A stretch of DNA of 7,232 bases from Deltaproteobacteria bacterium (GCA_016844545.1 JAENJC010000134.1:1-7232); one strand, 5' to 3'; positions 1 to 7,147 are shown, counted from the stretch's first letter. The notes: generated by a model not told the origin, from the letters alone. Program-made: numbers and translations.

Positions 1-1
1 A

Positions 2-3000
2 AGGGAGTGGTCGCACGGCGAGGTAAAGAAGCCTGAAACCATAAACTATAGGACCTTCAAGCCTGAGAGGGATGGTCTTTTCTGTGCCAAGATATTTGGC
101 CCGACCAAGGATTACGAATGTAACTGCGGGAAATACAAGAGGCTTAAGCACAGAGGTGTGGTATGCGAAAAGTGCGGCGTGGAGGTCATCCAGTCAAAGG
201 TTAGAAGAGAGAGGCTTGGCCACATAGAGCTTAATGCCCCAGTGGCGCATATATGGTTTCTTAGGAGCCTTCCAAGCAGGATAGGGACACTTCTTGATAT
301 GACCCTTAGGGATCTGGAGAAGGTGCTCTACTTTGAGTCATATGTTGTAACCAACCCAGGGAACACTCCTCTCAAGGAGAAGGAGATCCTTTCCGAGGAC
401 AGATACAGGAAGGCGGTAGAAGAATACGGTTCGGAGTTCTCAGCGGATATGGGCGCTGAGGCCATAAAGGAGATACTGAAACGGCTTGACTTAAATAAGC
501 TTTCAGCAGAACTTCGTGACGAGATGAGGAAGACAGCCTCTGAGGCCAAGAAAAAGAAGCTGGCTAAAAGGCTTAAGATAATGGACGGAATACTTGCGTC
601 CGGCAATAAATCTGAATGGATGATCCTCAATGTTATTCCCGTGCTTCCTCCGGACTTGAGACCATTGGTCCCGCTTGACGGCGGCAGGTTCGCTACATCC
701 GACCTCAACGACCTTTACAGGAGGGTTATAAACAGGAACAACAGGCTGGCAAGGCTTCAGGAGCTTAATGCCCCTGAGATCATTATAAAGAACGAGAAAA
801 GGATGTTGCAGGAGGCTGTAGATGCTCTCTTCGACAACGGTAGAGGCGGAAGGGTCATCACAGGCCCCAATAAGCGACCGTTAAAGTCTCTTTCAGACAT
901 GATAAAGGGGAAGCAGGGGCGGTTCAGGCAGAACCTCCTCGGTAAGAGGGTGGACTATTCAGGGCGTTCAGTTATTGTGGTCGGCCCAACCTTAAGGCTC
1001 CACCAGTGCGGCCTGCCAAAGAAGATGGCGCTGGAGCTGTTCAAGCCTTTCATATACAACAAGCTTGAGCAGAGAGGAATCGCCACTACCATAAAGAGCG
1101 CCAAGAAGATGGTGGAAAAGGAGAGGCCTGAGGTATGGGATATACTTGAAGAGGTAACAAGAGAGCACCCGGTGCTTCTAAACAGGGCGCCAACCCTTCA
1201 CAGACTTGGTATCCAGGCCTTTGAGCCTGTGCTTATAGAGGGCAAGGCCATACAGCTGCACCCACTGGTTTGTACCGCTTTTAATGCCGATTTTGATGGC
1301 GATCAGATGGCTGTGCACATCCCCCTTTCCATAGAGGCGCAGATCGAGGCCAGGACCCTGATGATGTCGACCAACAACATCCTAAGCTCTGCCAGCGGTA
1401 AACCCATTATAGTCCCAAGTCAGGACATAGTCCTCGGCATCTATTATATGACACGGGAGAAGGCCTTTGCCAGAGGCGAAGGAAAGGTATTTGCAAGTTT
1501 TGAAGAGGTCAGGATGGCCCACGATGCCGGCGAGATAGATCTTCAGGCATGCATAAAGGCCAGGATGCCGAAATCAAGCTCCGCAGAGAAGAGTCGTATT
1601 GTAGATACAACAGTTGGAAGGGTTGTCCTGAGCGAGATAATCCCAGATGAGATACCTTTTGAAACCATAAACAGGGTAATGAACAAAAAGGAGCTTGCGA
1701 ATCTTGTAGATCTGAGCTACCGCCTTGCTGGAAGCAAGAAAACGGTTCTCCTGGCAGACCGCCTGAAGGACCTTGGTTTTGAATATTCTACCAAGGCAGG
1801 TATGTCTATCTCTATAAAGGATATGAAGACCCCAGCCAAGAAGGGGCAGCTGATAGAAGGGGCGAATAAAGAGGTTCAGGAGATTCAGAACCAGTATACC
1901 GAAGGCCTTATCACGGACGGCGAGAGGTACAACAAGGTGGTTGATATATGGGCGCAGGTTACCGAGGAGATTGCTGCCGAAATGATGCGGGAGTTGGGAA
2001 CCGAAGTGGTTGTTGGTCCTGACGGAGCGAAGAAGAAGGTTCTAAGCAGGAATTCCATATTTATGATGGCCGATTCCGGCGCCAGAGGCTCTGCTCAGCA
2101 GATAAGACAGCTGGCCGGGATGAGAGGCCTGATGGCCAAGCCGTCAGGTGAAATCATAGAAACCCCAATTACCGCAAATTTCAGGGAGGGGTTAACGGTT
2201 CTTCAGTACTTCATATCTACCCACGGCGCAAGGAAAGGTCTGGCCGACACGGCGCTGAAAACAGCCAATTCAGGGTATCTGACCCGCAGACTGGTGGATG
2301 TGGCCCAGGATGCCATAATTACAGAGCCGGACTGTTCAACCATTGACGGTATATGGATCAACTCCCTCGTAGAAGGAGGAGAGATTATAGAAAGGCTCGG
2401 CGACAGGATCCTCGGGAGGGTTACCCTTGAGGATGTCATAGACCCCTTCACCGGCGATGTGATAGTTGAGGCGAACACACAGCTTGATGAAGAGCTTGTG
2501 CAAAAAATAGAGGATGCAGGTATAGACAGGATAAAGATCCGCTCAGTTCTTACCTGCCAGGCAAAGCGTGGTATCTGTGCCATGTGCTACGGCAGAGACC
2601 TTGCCAGCGGCAAGATGGTTAACAGAGGGGAGGCCGTAGGTGTTATCGCAGCCCAGTCCATAGGCGAGCCAGGGACACAGCTTACCATGAGAACCTTCCA
2701 TATCGGGGGCGCAGCCTCCCGTAGGGCTGAACAGACGACCCTTGAAGCAAGAAACGATGGAAGCGTGAAGTTTATAAACATCAACACAGTGCGGAGCAGG
2801 GAAGGACAGCTTGTGGTCATGAACCGTAATGGAGAGCTTGCTATCCTTGACGAAAGTGGAAGGGAGAGGGAAAGGTATTCCCTTATTTACGGGGCAAAAC
2901 TCAAGATTGAGGAAGGAAATAAGGTGAAGTCCGGGGCCATTCTTGCTGAGTGGGATCCCTATACCCTGCCCATACTCACTGAGGTGACAGGTAGAGTAAA

Positions 3001-4003
3001 GTACGGCGACCTAGTAGAGAACATGACTATGCAGGAGCAGTTCGATGAGGTTACAGGCCTTTCCAGAAGGGTTGTTATCGAGTCGAAGGATACTGAGTTA
3101 AGGCCTAGGATCTCCATAAAGGACGAATCGGGCAGGACAGCTAAGATACCGGGAACATCGGCCCTGGCTCGCTATCTGATCCCTGTTGGAGCTACCATCA
3201 ACGTTTCAGACGATCAGGAGATGTTTGCGGGTGACGTAATAGCAAAGATCCCGAGGGAAACTACAAAGACGAAGGACATAACAGGCGGTTTGCCGAGGGT
3301 AGCGGAACTCTTTGAAGCCAGAAAGCCAAAGGAATGCGCCATTATAAGCGAGATAGACGGTATCGTGTCATTTGGAAAGGATGTGAAAGGCAAGAGAAGG
3401 GTTATAGTAACGCCGGAAGTAGGAGAGCCTGCTGAGTATCTTGTCACTAAGGGGAAGCACATAAGTGTTCATGAGGGCGATCACATAAAAGCTGGTGAGG
3501 CTCTAATGGACGGTTCCTCCAATCCTCATGATGTGTTAAGGATCCTGGGTGATAAGGAACTGGCCAAGTATCTTGTTGATGAGATCCAGGAGGTATACAG
3601 GCTTCAGGGTGTCAAGATAAACGACAAGCACATCGAGGTTATAGTACGCCAGATGCTGAAAAGGGTGAAGATAAAGGATGTGGGAGACACGGAGTTCCTT
3701 GCAGGCGAGCAGGTGGAAAAAGCAATCTTCGAGGAGATAAATTCTAGAATGATGGCTGACGACAAGAAGCCAGCGATAGGTGAATCCCTGCTACTGGGGA
3801 TTACAAAGGCTTCCTTGAGCACGGACAGCTTCGTCTCCGCAGCATCGTTCCAGGAGACCACGAGAGTCCTGACGGAGGCTGCCCTTGCCGGAAAGGTTGA
3901 CAATTTATATGGTCTTAAGGAGAATGTCATTGTGGGAAGGCTTATCCCGGCTGGGACAGGTCTTTCGATATATAAAAATGTAGAGCCGCATGTGGAAAAA
4001 TAA
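2..4003 (+). CDS. rpoC: DNA-directed RNA polymerase subunit beta' (5'-truncated by window edge)
   Basis: This is the catalytic beta' subunit of RNA polymerase, which forms the clamp and much of the active centre. The frame is open from base 2. The first visible residues (REWSHGEVKKPETINY) align with E. coli residue 31 onward, so about 30 N-terminal codons lie outside; the GTG at 158 is internal. Visible residues, numbered from base 2: zinc site C40/C42/C55/C58; active-site NADFDGDQM at 428-436, whose D430, D432 and D434 hold the catalytic Mg2+; bridge helix around 735-768 (THGARKGLAD); second zinc site C778/C852/C859/C862; trigger loop with M896 and H900. A long insertion (about 907-1080) interrupts the trigger loop, as in Proteobacteria and some other Gram-negatives, before DITGGLPRVAELFEARKPKE at 1092. 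The protein ends soon after the conserved GLKENVIVGRLIPAGTG (1304-1320), without the tail seen in E. coli. No terminator follows. rpoB should lie upstream. Confidence 0.98.
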   Translation, partial: REWSHGEVKKPETINYRTFKPERDGLFCAKIFGPTKDYECNCGKYKRLKHRGVVCEKCGVEVIQSKVRRERLGHIELNAPVAHIWFLRSLPSRIGTLLDMTLRDLEKVLYFESYVVTNPGNTPLKEKEILSEDRYRKAVEEYGSEFSADMGAEAIKEILKRLDLNKLSAELRDEMRKTASEAKKKKLAKRLKIMDGILASGNKSEWMILNVIPVLPPDLRPLVPLDGGRFATSDLNDLYRRVINRNNRLARLQELNAPEIIIKNEKRMLQEAVDALFDNGRGGRVITGPNKRPLKSLSDMIKGKQGRFRQNLLGKRVDYSGRSVIVVGPTLRLHQCGLPKKMALELFKPFIYNKLEQRGIATTIKSAKKMVEKERPEVWDILEEVTREHPVLLNRAPTLHRLGIQAFEPVLIEGKAIQLHPLVCTAFNADFDGDQMAVHIPLSIEAQIEARTLMMSTNNILSSASGKPIIVPSQDIVLGIYYMTREKAFARGEGKVFASFEEVRMAHDAGEIDLQACIKARMPKSSSAEKSRIVDTTVGRVVLSEIIPDEIPFETINRVMNKKELANLVDLSYRLAGSKKTVLLADRLKDLGFEYSTKAGMSISIKDMKTPAKKGQLIEGANKEVQEIQNQYTEGLITDGERYNKVVDIWAQVTEEIAAEMMRELGTEVVVGPDGAKKKVLSRNSIFMMADSGARGSAQQIRQLAGMRGLMAKPSGEIIETPITANFREGLTVLQYFISTHGARKGLADTALKTANSGYLTRRLVDVAQDAIITEPDCSTIDGIWINSLVEGGEIIERLGDRILGRVTLEDVIDPFTGDVIVEANTQLDEELVQKIEDAGIDRIKIRSVLTCQAKRGICAMCYGRDLASGKMVNRGEAVGVIAAQSIGEPGTQLTMRTFHIGGAASRRAEQTTLEARNDGSVKFININTVRSREGQLVVMNRNGELAILDESGRERERYSLIYGAKLKIEEGNKVKSGAILAEWDPYTLPILTEVTGRVKYGDLVENMTMQEQFDEVTGLSRRVVIESKDTELRPRISIKDESGRTAKIPGTSALARYLIPVGATINVSDDQEMFAGDVIAKIPRETTKTKDITGGLPRVAELFEARKPKECAIISEIDGIVSFGKDVKGKRRVIVTPEVGEPAEYLVTKGKHISVHEGDHIKAGEALMDGSSNPHDVLRILGDKELAKYLVDEIQEVYRLQGVKINDKHIEVIVRQMLKRVKIKDVGDTEFLAGEQVEKAIFEEINSRMMADDKKPAIGESLLLGITKASLSTDSFVSAASFQETTRVLTEAALAGKVDNLYGLKENVIVGRLIPAGTGLSIYKNVEPHVEK

Positions 4004-4027
4004 AAATTCAGCACTGTTAAAAAAGGC

Positions 4028-4056
4028 TTGACAAAGGATTGGAGAGTTGATAAACT
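4028..4056 (+). promoter_or_regulatory. Predicted sigma70-type promoter for the str operon
   Basis: A perfect -35 TTGACA (4028-4033) is followed by exactly 17 bp and a -10 TAAACT (4051-4056, four of six consensus bases). A TG dinucleotide at 4048-4049 makes it an extended -10. A run of six A (4019-4024) lies three bases upstream of the -35, within a generally A/T-rich stretch beginning at the rpoC stop, which resembles an UP element. Transcription would start near 4060-4065, leaving a leader of roughly 65-70 bases before rpsL. Position and architecture make it a convincing promoter for rpsL-rpsG-fusA-tuf. It is not experimentally shown. Confidence 0.8.
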
Positions 4057-4073
4057 TCCGTTCTTTACGTGAA

Positions 4074-4095
4074 CTGCGCCAAGAAGAGGGCGCGG
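4074..4095 (+). promoter_or_regulatory. Hairpin in the rpsL mRNA leader
   Basis: CTGCGCC (4074-4080) pairs with GGCGCGG (4089-4095) to give a 7-bp stem with one T-G wobble and an 8-base purine-only loop (AAGAAGAG). It falls just downstream of the predicted start of transcription and about 25 bases before the rpsL ribosome binding site. No T-run follows, so it is not an intrinsic terminator. It could stabilise the 5' end of the transcript or bind a ribosomal protein for feedback control, but neither is demonstrable here. Confidence 0.45.
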
Positions 4096-4130
4096 ACAGG
4101 CCTTGATAATGGAAAGGGATGGAGTAGTAT

Positions 4131-4475
4131 ATGCCAACAATTAATCAGTTAGTAGCGAATGGCAGGGAGAAGATGGTCGTAAAGACCACTGCGCCTGCCC
4201 TTAAAAACTGCCCTCAGAAGAGAGGTGTCTGTGTCAGGGTGTATACCACGACCCCTAAGAAGCCGAACTCTGCTCTCAGGAAGGTGGCCAGGGTGCCCTA
4301 TATCCCCGGGGTGGGGCATAATCTGCAGGAGCATTCCATGGTGCTGATCAGGGGTGGCAGAGTGAAAGATCTTCCTGGTGTCAGGTATCATATAGTAAGG
4401 GGAATACTTGATTCTGTGGGAGTTCAGAACAGGAAGCAGAGCCGTTCCAAATACGGCGCTAAGAGACCAAAATAG
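4131..4475 (+). CDS. rpsL: 30S ribosomal protein S12, with an internal 9-residue deletion
   Basis: S12 sits at the decoding centre of the 30S subunit and helps set tRNA selection accuracy. The ATG has a GGAG (4121-4124) six bases upstream. Conserved blocks are intact: CPQKRGVCVRVYTTTPKKPN from residue 27, then SALRK; GHNLQEHS (62-69); RGGRVKDLPGVRYH (74-87); and the basic C-terminus (RKQSRSKYGAKRPK). K43 and K79, equivalent to the E. coli lysines often changed in streptomycin resistance, are wild type, and D80 matches the methylthiolated aspartate. Anomaly: the family has about 123-124 residues and this has 114. KVARV (51-55) joins through one proline (P56, CCC at 4296-4298) to YIPG, so nine residues matching E. 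coli 56-64 (RLTNGFEVT) are missing. The reading frame is preserved. First gene of the str operon, 37 bases before rpsG. Confidence 0.95.
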   Translation: MPTINQLVANGREKMVVKTTAPALKNCPQKRGVCVRVYTTTPKKPNSALRKVARVPYIPGVGHNLQEHSMVLIRGGRVKDLPGVRYHIVRGILDSVGVQNRKQSRSKYGAKRPK

Positions 4476-4499
4476 AGAGAAATTAAAACCGATAGAGAT

Positions 4500-4507
4500 A
4501 GGTGAGG
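4500..4507 (+). promoter_or_regulatory. Ribosome binding site that fixes the rpsG start
   Basis: AGGTGAGG lies five bases before the ATG at 4513. It supports that start over an in-frame ATG at 4408 inside rpsL, which would add 35 residues unrelated to S7 and has no family support. Confidence 0.75.
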
Positions 4508-4512
4508 TAGTT

Positions 4513-4983
4513 ATGCCGAGAAGAAGAGAAGTAATAAAAAGGGAAGTCCTTCCAGACCCCAAGTATAATGACAAGGTTGTAGCTAAGTTTGTTAGCTGTA
4601 TTATGAGGAACGGTAAAAAGAGTACTGCTGCCGGAATACTTTACGGCTCTTTTGACATAATACAGGAAAAGACGAAGGATGAACCGGTAAAGGTTTTTAA
4701 GAAGGCTCTCGACAACGTGAAGCCTGTTCTTGAGGTTAAATCCAGAAGGGTAGGCGGAGCCACGTATCAGGTGCCCGTGGAAGTTATGGCGGGCAGGAGG
4801 GTTTCTCTCGGAATGAGGTGGTTGGTGGATTATGCTAAGAAGAGGGGAGAGAAGACCATGACGGAGAAGCTGGCCGGCGAACTCCTTGATGCATATAACA
4901 ACAAGGGTTCGGCAGTGAAGAAGAGAGAGGACACACACAAGATGGCAGAGGCAAATAAGGCCTTTGCTCATTATAGATGGTAA
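4513..4983 (+). CDS. rpsG: 30S ribosomal protein S7
   Basis: S7 nucleates assembly of the 30S head by binding the 3' major domain of 16S rRNA and lies at the E-site and mRNA exit. The protein is 156 residues, the usual length. It has the typical N-terminus MPRRR with LPDPKY (13-18), KFVSCIMRNGKKSTA (25-39), the rRNA and E-site hairpin EVKSRRVGGATYQVPVEV (74-91), MRW (101-103), and the signature C-terminus KGSAVKKREDTHKMAEANKA (131-150) followed by FAHYRW. All 13 arginines are AGA or AGG. In E. coli, S7 represses this operon by binding the rpsL-rpsG spacer. Here that spacer is only 37 bases with no visible stem, so such control, if it exists, must use another site. Nothing in the protein looks damaged. 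Confidence 0.98.
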   Translation: MPRRREVIKREVLPDPKYNDKVVAKFVSCIMRNGKKSTAAGILYGSFDIIQEKTKDEPVKVFKKALDNVKPVLEVKSRRVGGATYQVPVEVMAGRRVSLGMRWLVDYAKKRGEKTMTEKLAGELLDAYNNKGSAVKKREDTHKMAEANKAFAHYRW

Positions 4984-4991
4984 TTGTTGGG

Positions 4992-5017
4992 TGTGGCTGT
5001 TTTAAACCCGCCCCACA
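4992..5017 (+). other. Weak foldback in the rpsG-fusA spacer
   Basis: TGTGG (4992-4996) can pair with CCACA (5013-5017) around a 16-base loop. Competing pairings are possible, such as GGGT at 4989-4992 with ACCC at 5006-5009. There is no T-run, so it is not a terminator. It might be a processing or translational control element in front of fusA, or chance. It ends 18 bases before the fusA ribosome binding site. Confidence 0.25.
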
Positions 5018-5035
5018 GAAATTATAGATTGATTT

Positions 5036-5040
5036 AGGAG
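5036..5040 (+). promoter_or_regulatory. Ribosome binding site that supports a TTG start for fusA
   Basis: AGGAG is spaced seven bases from the TTG at 5048. The fusA frame has a stop (TGA, 5030-5032) upstream and no ATG or GTG between that stop and the TTG. The first in-frame ATG is codon 16, immediately before the GTP-binding loop, which is too late. Confidence 0.8.
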
Positions 5041-5047
5041 ATTTGTT

Positions 5048-7126
5048 TTGGCAAGGACGATATCGTTAGATAAATGCAGAAATATAGGTATCATGGCTCA
5101 CATCGACGCCGGAAAGACAACAACAACTGAGAGGATTCTCTTTTATACCGGTGTGACGTATAAGATTGGTGAGGTCCATGATGGAACTGCAACCATGGAC
5201 TGGATGGAGCAGGAAAAGGAGAGGGGGATCACTATTACCTCCGCTGCGACCACCTGTACGTGGAAAGACCACAGGGTAAACATTATCGATACCCCGGGGC
5301 ATGTGGATTTTACCATAGAGGTAGAAAGGTCGCTCAGAGTGCTTGATGGCGCTGTGGCTGTATTTTGTTCTGTCGGCGGCGTTGAGCCGCAGTCTGAAAC
5401 TGTATGGAGACAGGCCGATAAATACAAGGTTCCGAGGATTGCATTCATAAACAAGATGGACAGGATTGGCGCTGATTTCAAGCGTGGCGTACAGATGATG
5501 ATAGACAGGCTTGCCGCTAATCCTATTCCTATTCAGCTTCCGATCGGGATAGAGGACACCTTTAAGGGGGTCATAGACCTTATAAGGATGAAGAGTCTAA
5601 CCTATGTGGATGAATCCATGGGGGCCGATTATGTCCTTGGAGACATCCCTGCCGATTTGATGGATGAGGCTCTTGCGTACAGGGAAAAACTTATTTCAGC
5701 CATAACCGATTACGATGACGCAATGACGGAAAAGTACCTGGAAGGCAAGGAGATAACCGAAGAGGAGATAAAGAGGGCGCTCAGGAAGGCTACTATGGAT
5801 ATCAAGGTAATTCCTGTTCTGTGCGGATCTTCATTTAAAAACAAAGGGGTTCAACCTCTTCTTGATGCAGTGATAGATTTCCTTCCGTCCCCTCTTGATA
5901 TAAAAAAGGTTGTCGGTATAAACCCAAATACAGGTGCCGAGGATGTCAGAAAGGCTGATGATGGCGATCCTCTATCGGCCCTGGCCTTTAAGATAATGAC
6001 AGACCCGTTTGTGGGACAGCTTGCATTCGTAAGGGTTTATTCTGGATGCCTTAATGCCGGTTCTTATGTATACAACTCGACAAAGGATAAGAAGGAGCGC
6101 ATCGGCAGACTTCTCAAGATGCATGCCAATAAGAGGGAGGATATTAAAGAGCTTTATGCCGGAGATATAGGAGCGGTTGTCGGTTTAAAGGACACATTTA
6201 CCGGTGATACCCTCTGCGACGAGGGCAAGCCTATTATCCTTGAGGTCATGGTCTTCCCTGAACCGGTTATATCGATTGCAATTGAGCCGAAGACCAAGGC
6301 AGACCAGGAGAGGCTTGGTGTATCCCTCAACAAGCTGGCAAGTGAAGACCCGTCCTTCAGGGTGAAGACCGATGAAGAGACTGGCCAGACCATTATATCC
6401 GGGATGGGAGAGCTTCACCTCGAAATTATTGTGGACAGGCTTCTCAGGGAGTTCAAGGTTGAGGCCAACGTAGGCAAGCCTCAGGTTGCATATAGAGAGG
6501 CAATTACCAAGAAGGTCGAAGTAGAAGGCAAATATATTAAGCAGTCCGGCGGACGCGGGCAGTATGGACATATATGGCTTGAACTGGAGCCGCTCGAACC
6601 AGGTAAGGGTTTTGAGTTCGTGAACAAGATTGTCGGTGGTGCGGTGCCCAAGGAGTATGTCTCTGCCGTTGAAAAGGGTGTAAAGGAGGCCATGGAGAAC
6701 GGTGTGATGGCTGGGTACCCCCTGGTAGATCTTAAGGCGACTGCATTTGATGGTTCATACCACGATGTGGATTCTTCGGAGATGGCCTTTAAGATAGCCG
6801 GTTCCATGGCCCTTAAAGAGGGAACCATGAAGGCAAGTCCTGTCCTCCTTGAGCCGATCATGGCGGTTGAGGCCGTGACACCGGACGATTTCATGGGGGA
6901 TGTTATAGGCGACCTCAATTCACGACGTGGACGGATCATGGGAATGACCTCCAGGGCCGGTGCGCAGGTTGTGGAGGCGCAGGTGCCGTTGGCGCAGATG
7001 TTTGGATATGCAACAGACCTAAGGTCTATGACACAGGGCAGGGCTACGTACACCATGCAGTTTATCCACTATGAGCAGGTCCCCAAGAATGTCGCAGAAG
7101 AGATAATTGCAAAGGTAAAGGGATAA
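5048..7126 (+). CDS. fusA: Translation elongation factor G (EF-G), TTG start
   Basis: This is the cytoplasmic GTPase that drives ribosomal translocation and, with ribosome recycling factor, subunit splitting. It has 692 residues, close to the family's roughly 690-705. Domain I shows every GTPase motif: G1 AHIDAGKT (17-24), G2 RGITI with T62 (59-63), G3 DTPGH (81-85), G4 NKMD (135-138), G5 GSS (260-262). Approximate later domains: II 288-405, III 406-480 (including GMGELHLEI, 452-460), IV 481-604, V 605-692. Domain IV has SGGRGQYGHI (500-509) and the tip loop YHDVDSS, whose H572 corresponds to the translocation-critical histidine. Domain V holds GDVIGDLNSRRGRI (617-630) and MFGYATDLRS (651-660). 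The domain IV tip marks it as a canonical EF-G, not a tetracycline-protection relative. The start must be TTG: it gives the family N-terminus MARTISLDKCRNIGIMAHID, and no other start is available. 64 bases after rpsG, 21 before tuf. Confidence 0.98.
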   Translation: MARTISLDKCRNIGIMAHIDAGKTTTTERILFYTGVTYKIGEVHDGTATMDWMEQEKERGITITSAATTCTWKDHRVNIIDTPGHVDFTIEVERSLRVLDGAVAVFCSVGGVEPQSETVWRQADKYKVPRIAFINKMDRIGADFKRGVQMMIDRLAANPIPIQLPIGIEDTFKGVIDLIRMKSLTYVDESMGADYVLGDIPADLMDEALAYREKLISAITDYDDAMTEKYLEGKEITEEEIKRALRKATMDIKVIPVLCGSSFKNKGVQPLLDAVIDFLPSPLDIKKVVGINPNTGAEDVRKADDGDPLSALAFKIMTDPFVGQLAFVRVYSGCLNAGSYVYNSTKDKKERIGRLLKMHANKREDIKELYAGDIGAVVGLKDTFTGDTLCDEGKPIILEVMVFPEPVISIAIEPKTKADQERLGVSLNKLASEDPSFRVKTDEETGQTIISGMGELHLEIIVDRLLREFKVEANVGKPQVAYREAITKKVEVEGKYIKQSGGRGQYGHIWLELEPLEPGKGFEFVNKIVGGAVPKEYVSAVEKGVKEAMENGVMAGYPLVDLKATAFDGSYHDVDSSEMAFKIAGSMALKEGTMKASPVLLEPIMAVEAVTPDDFMGDVIGDLNSRRGRIMGMTSRAGAQVVEAQVPLAQMFGYATDLRSMTQGRATYTMQFIHYEQVPKNVAEEIIAKVKG

Positions 7127-7136
7127 CTATATTTTT

Positions 7137-7142
7137 AGGAGG
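7137..7142 (+). promoter_or_regulatory. Perfect Shine-Dalgarno of tuf
   Basis: A full-consensus AGGAGG sits five bases before the tuf ATG, in a 21-base spacer with no room for a separate promoter or terminator. It is the best ribosome binding site in the window, in keeping with EF-Tu being the most abundant product of this operon in bacteria generally. Confidence 0.8.
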
Positions 7143-7147
7143 CACAT

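Noticed and set aside
158..160. GTG at 158 as the start of rpoC
   Set aside because: The frame is open back to base 2 and the upstream codons encode highly conserved beta' sequence, including two of the zinc-binding cysteines. The gene is cut by the window edge.
2733..3241. Trigger-loop insertion in beta' considered as a possible foreign insert or intein
   Set aside because: It lacks intein splice motifs and aligns in character with the known lineage-specific insertion of Gram-negative beta' subunits, for example YGAKLKIEEGNKV and WDPYTLPILTEVTG resembling E. coli.
4004..4027. Possible terminator after rpoC
   Set aside because: The only inverted repeat is a 3-bp CAG/CTG, and it is followed by A residues on the + strand, so it cannot act as an intrinsic terminator for rpoC.
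3604..4140. Long open frame on the - strand across the rpoC end and the spacer
   Set aside because: It lies opposite well-conserved rpoC codons and the str promoter, resembles no family I know, and is explained by the codon bias of the + strand gene.
4069..4152. Possible GTG-started leader peptide of 27 codons overlapping the rpsL start
   Set aside because: There is no ribosome binding site in front of the GTG, the product has no attenuator-like run of one amino acid, and its frame is open only by chance over a short distance.
4149..4574. Open frame on the - strand covering rpsL and the start of rpsG
   Set aside because: It is fully antisense to two recognised ribosomal protein genes. The protein has no recognisable domain, and I see no promoter or convincing ribosome binding site for it.
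6481..7056. 191-codon open frame on the - strand opposite fusA
   Set aside because: The serine- and proline-rich low-complexity product is typical of an antisense shadow of a conserved gene.
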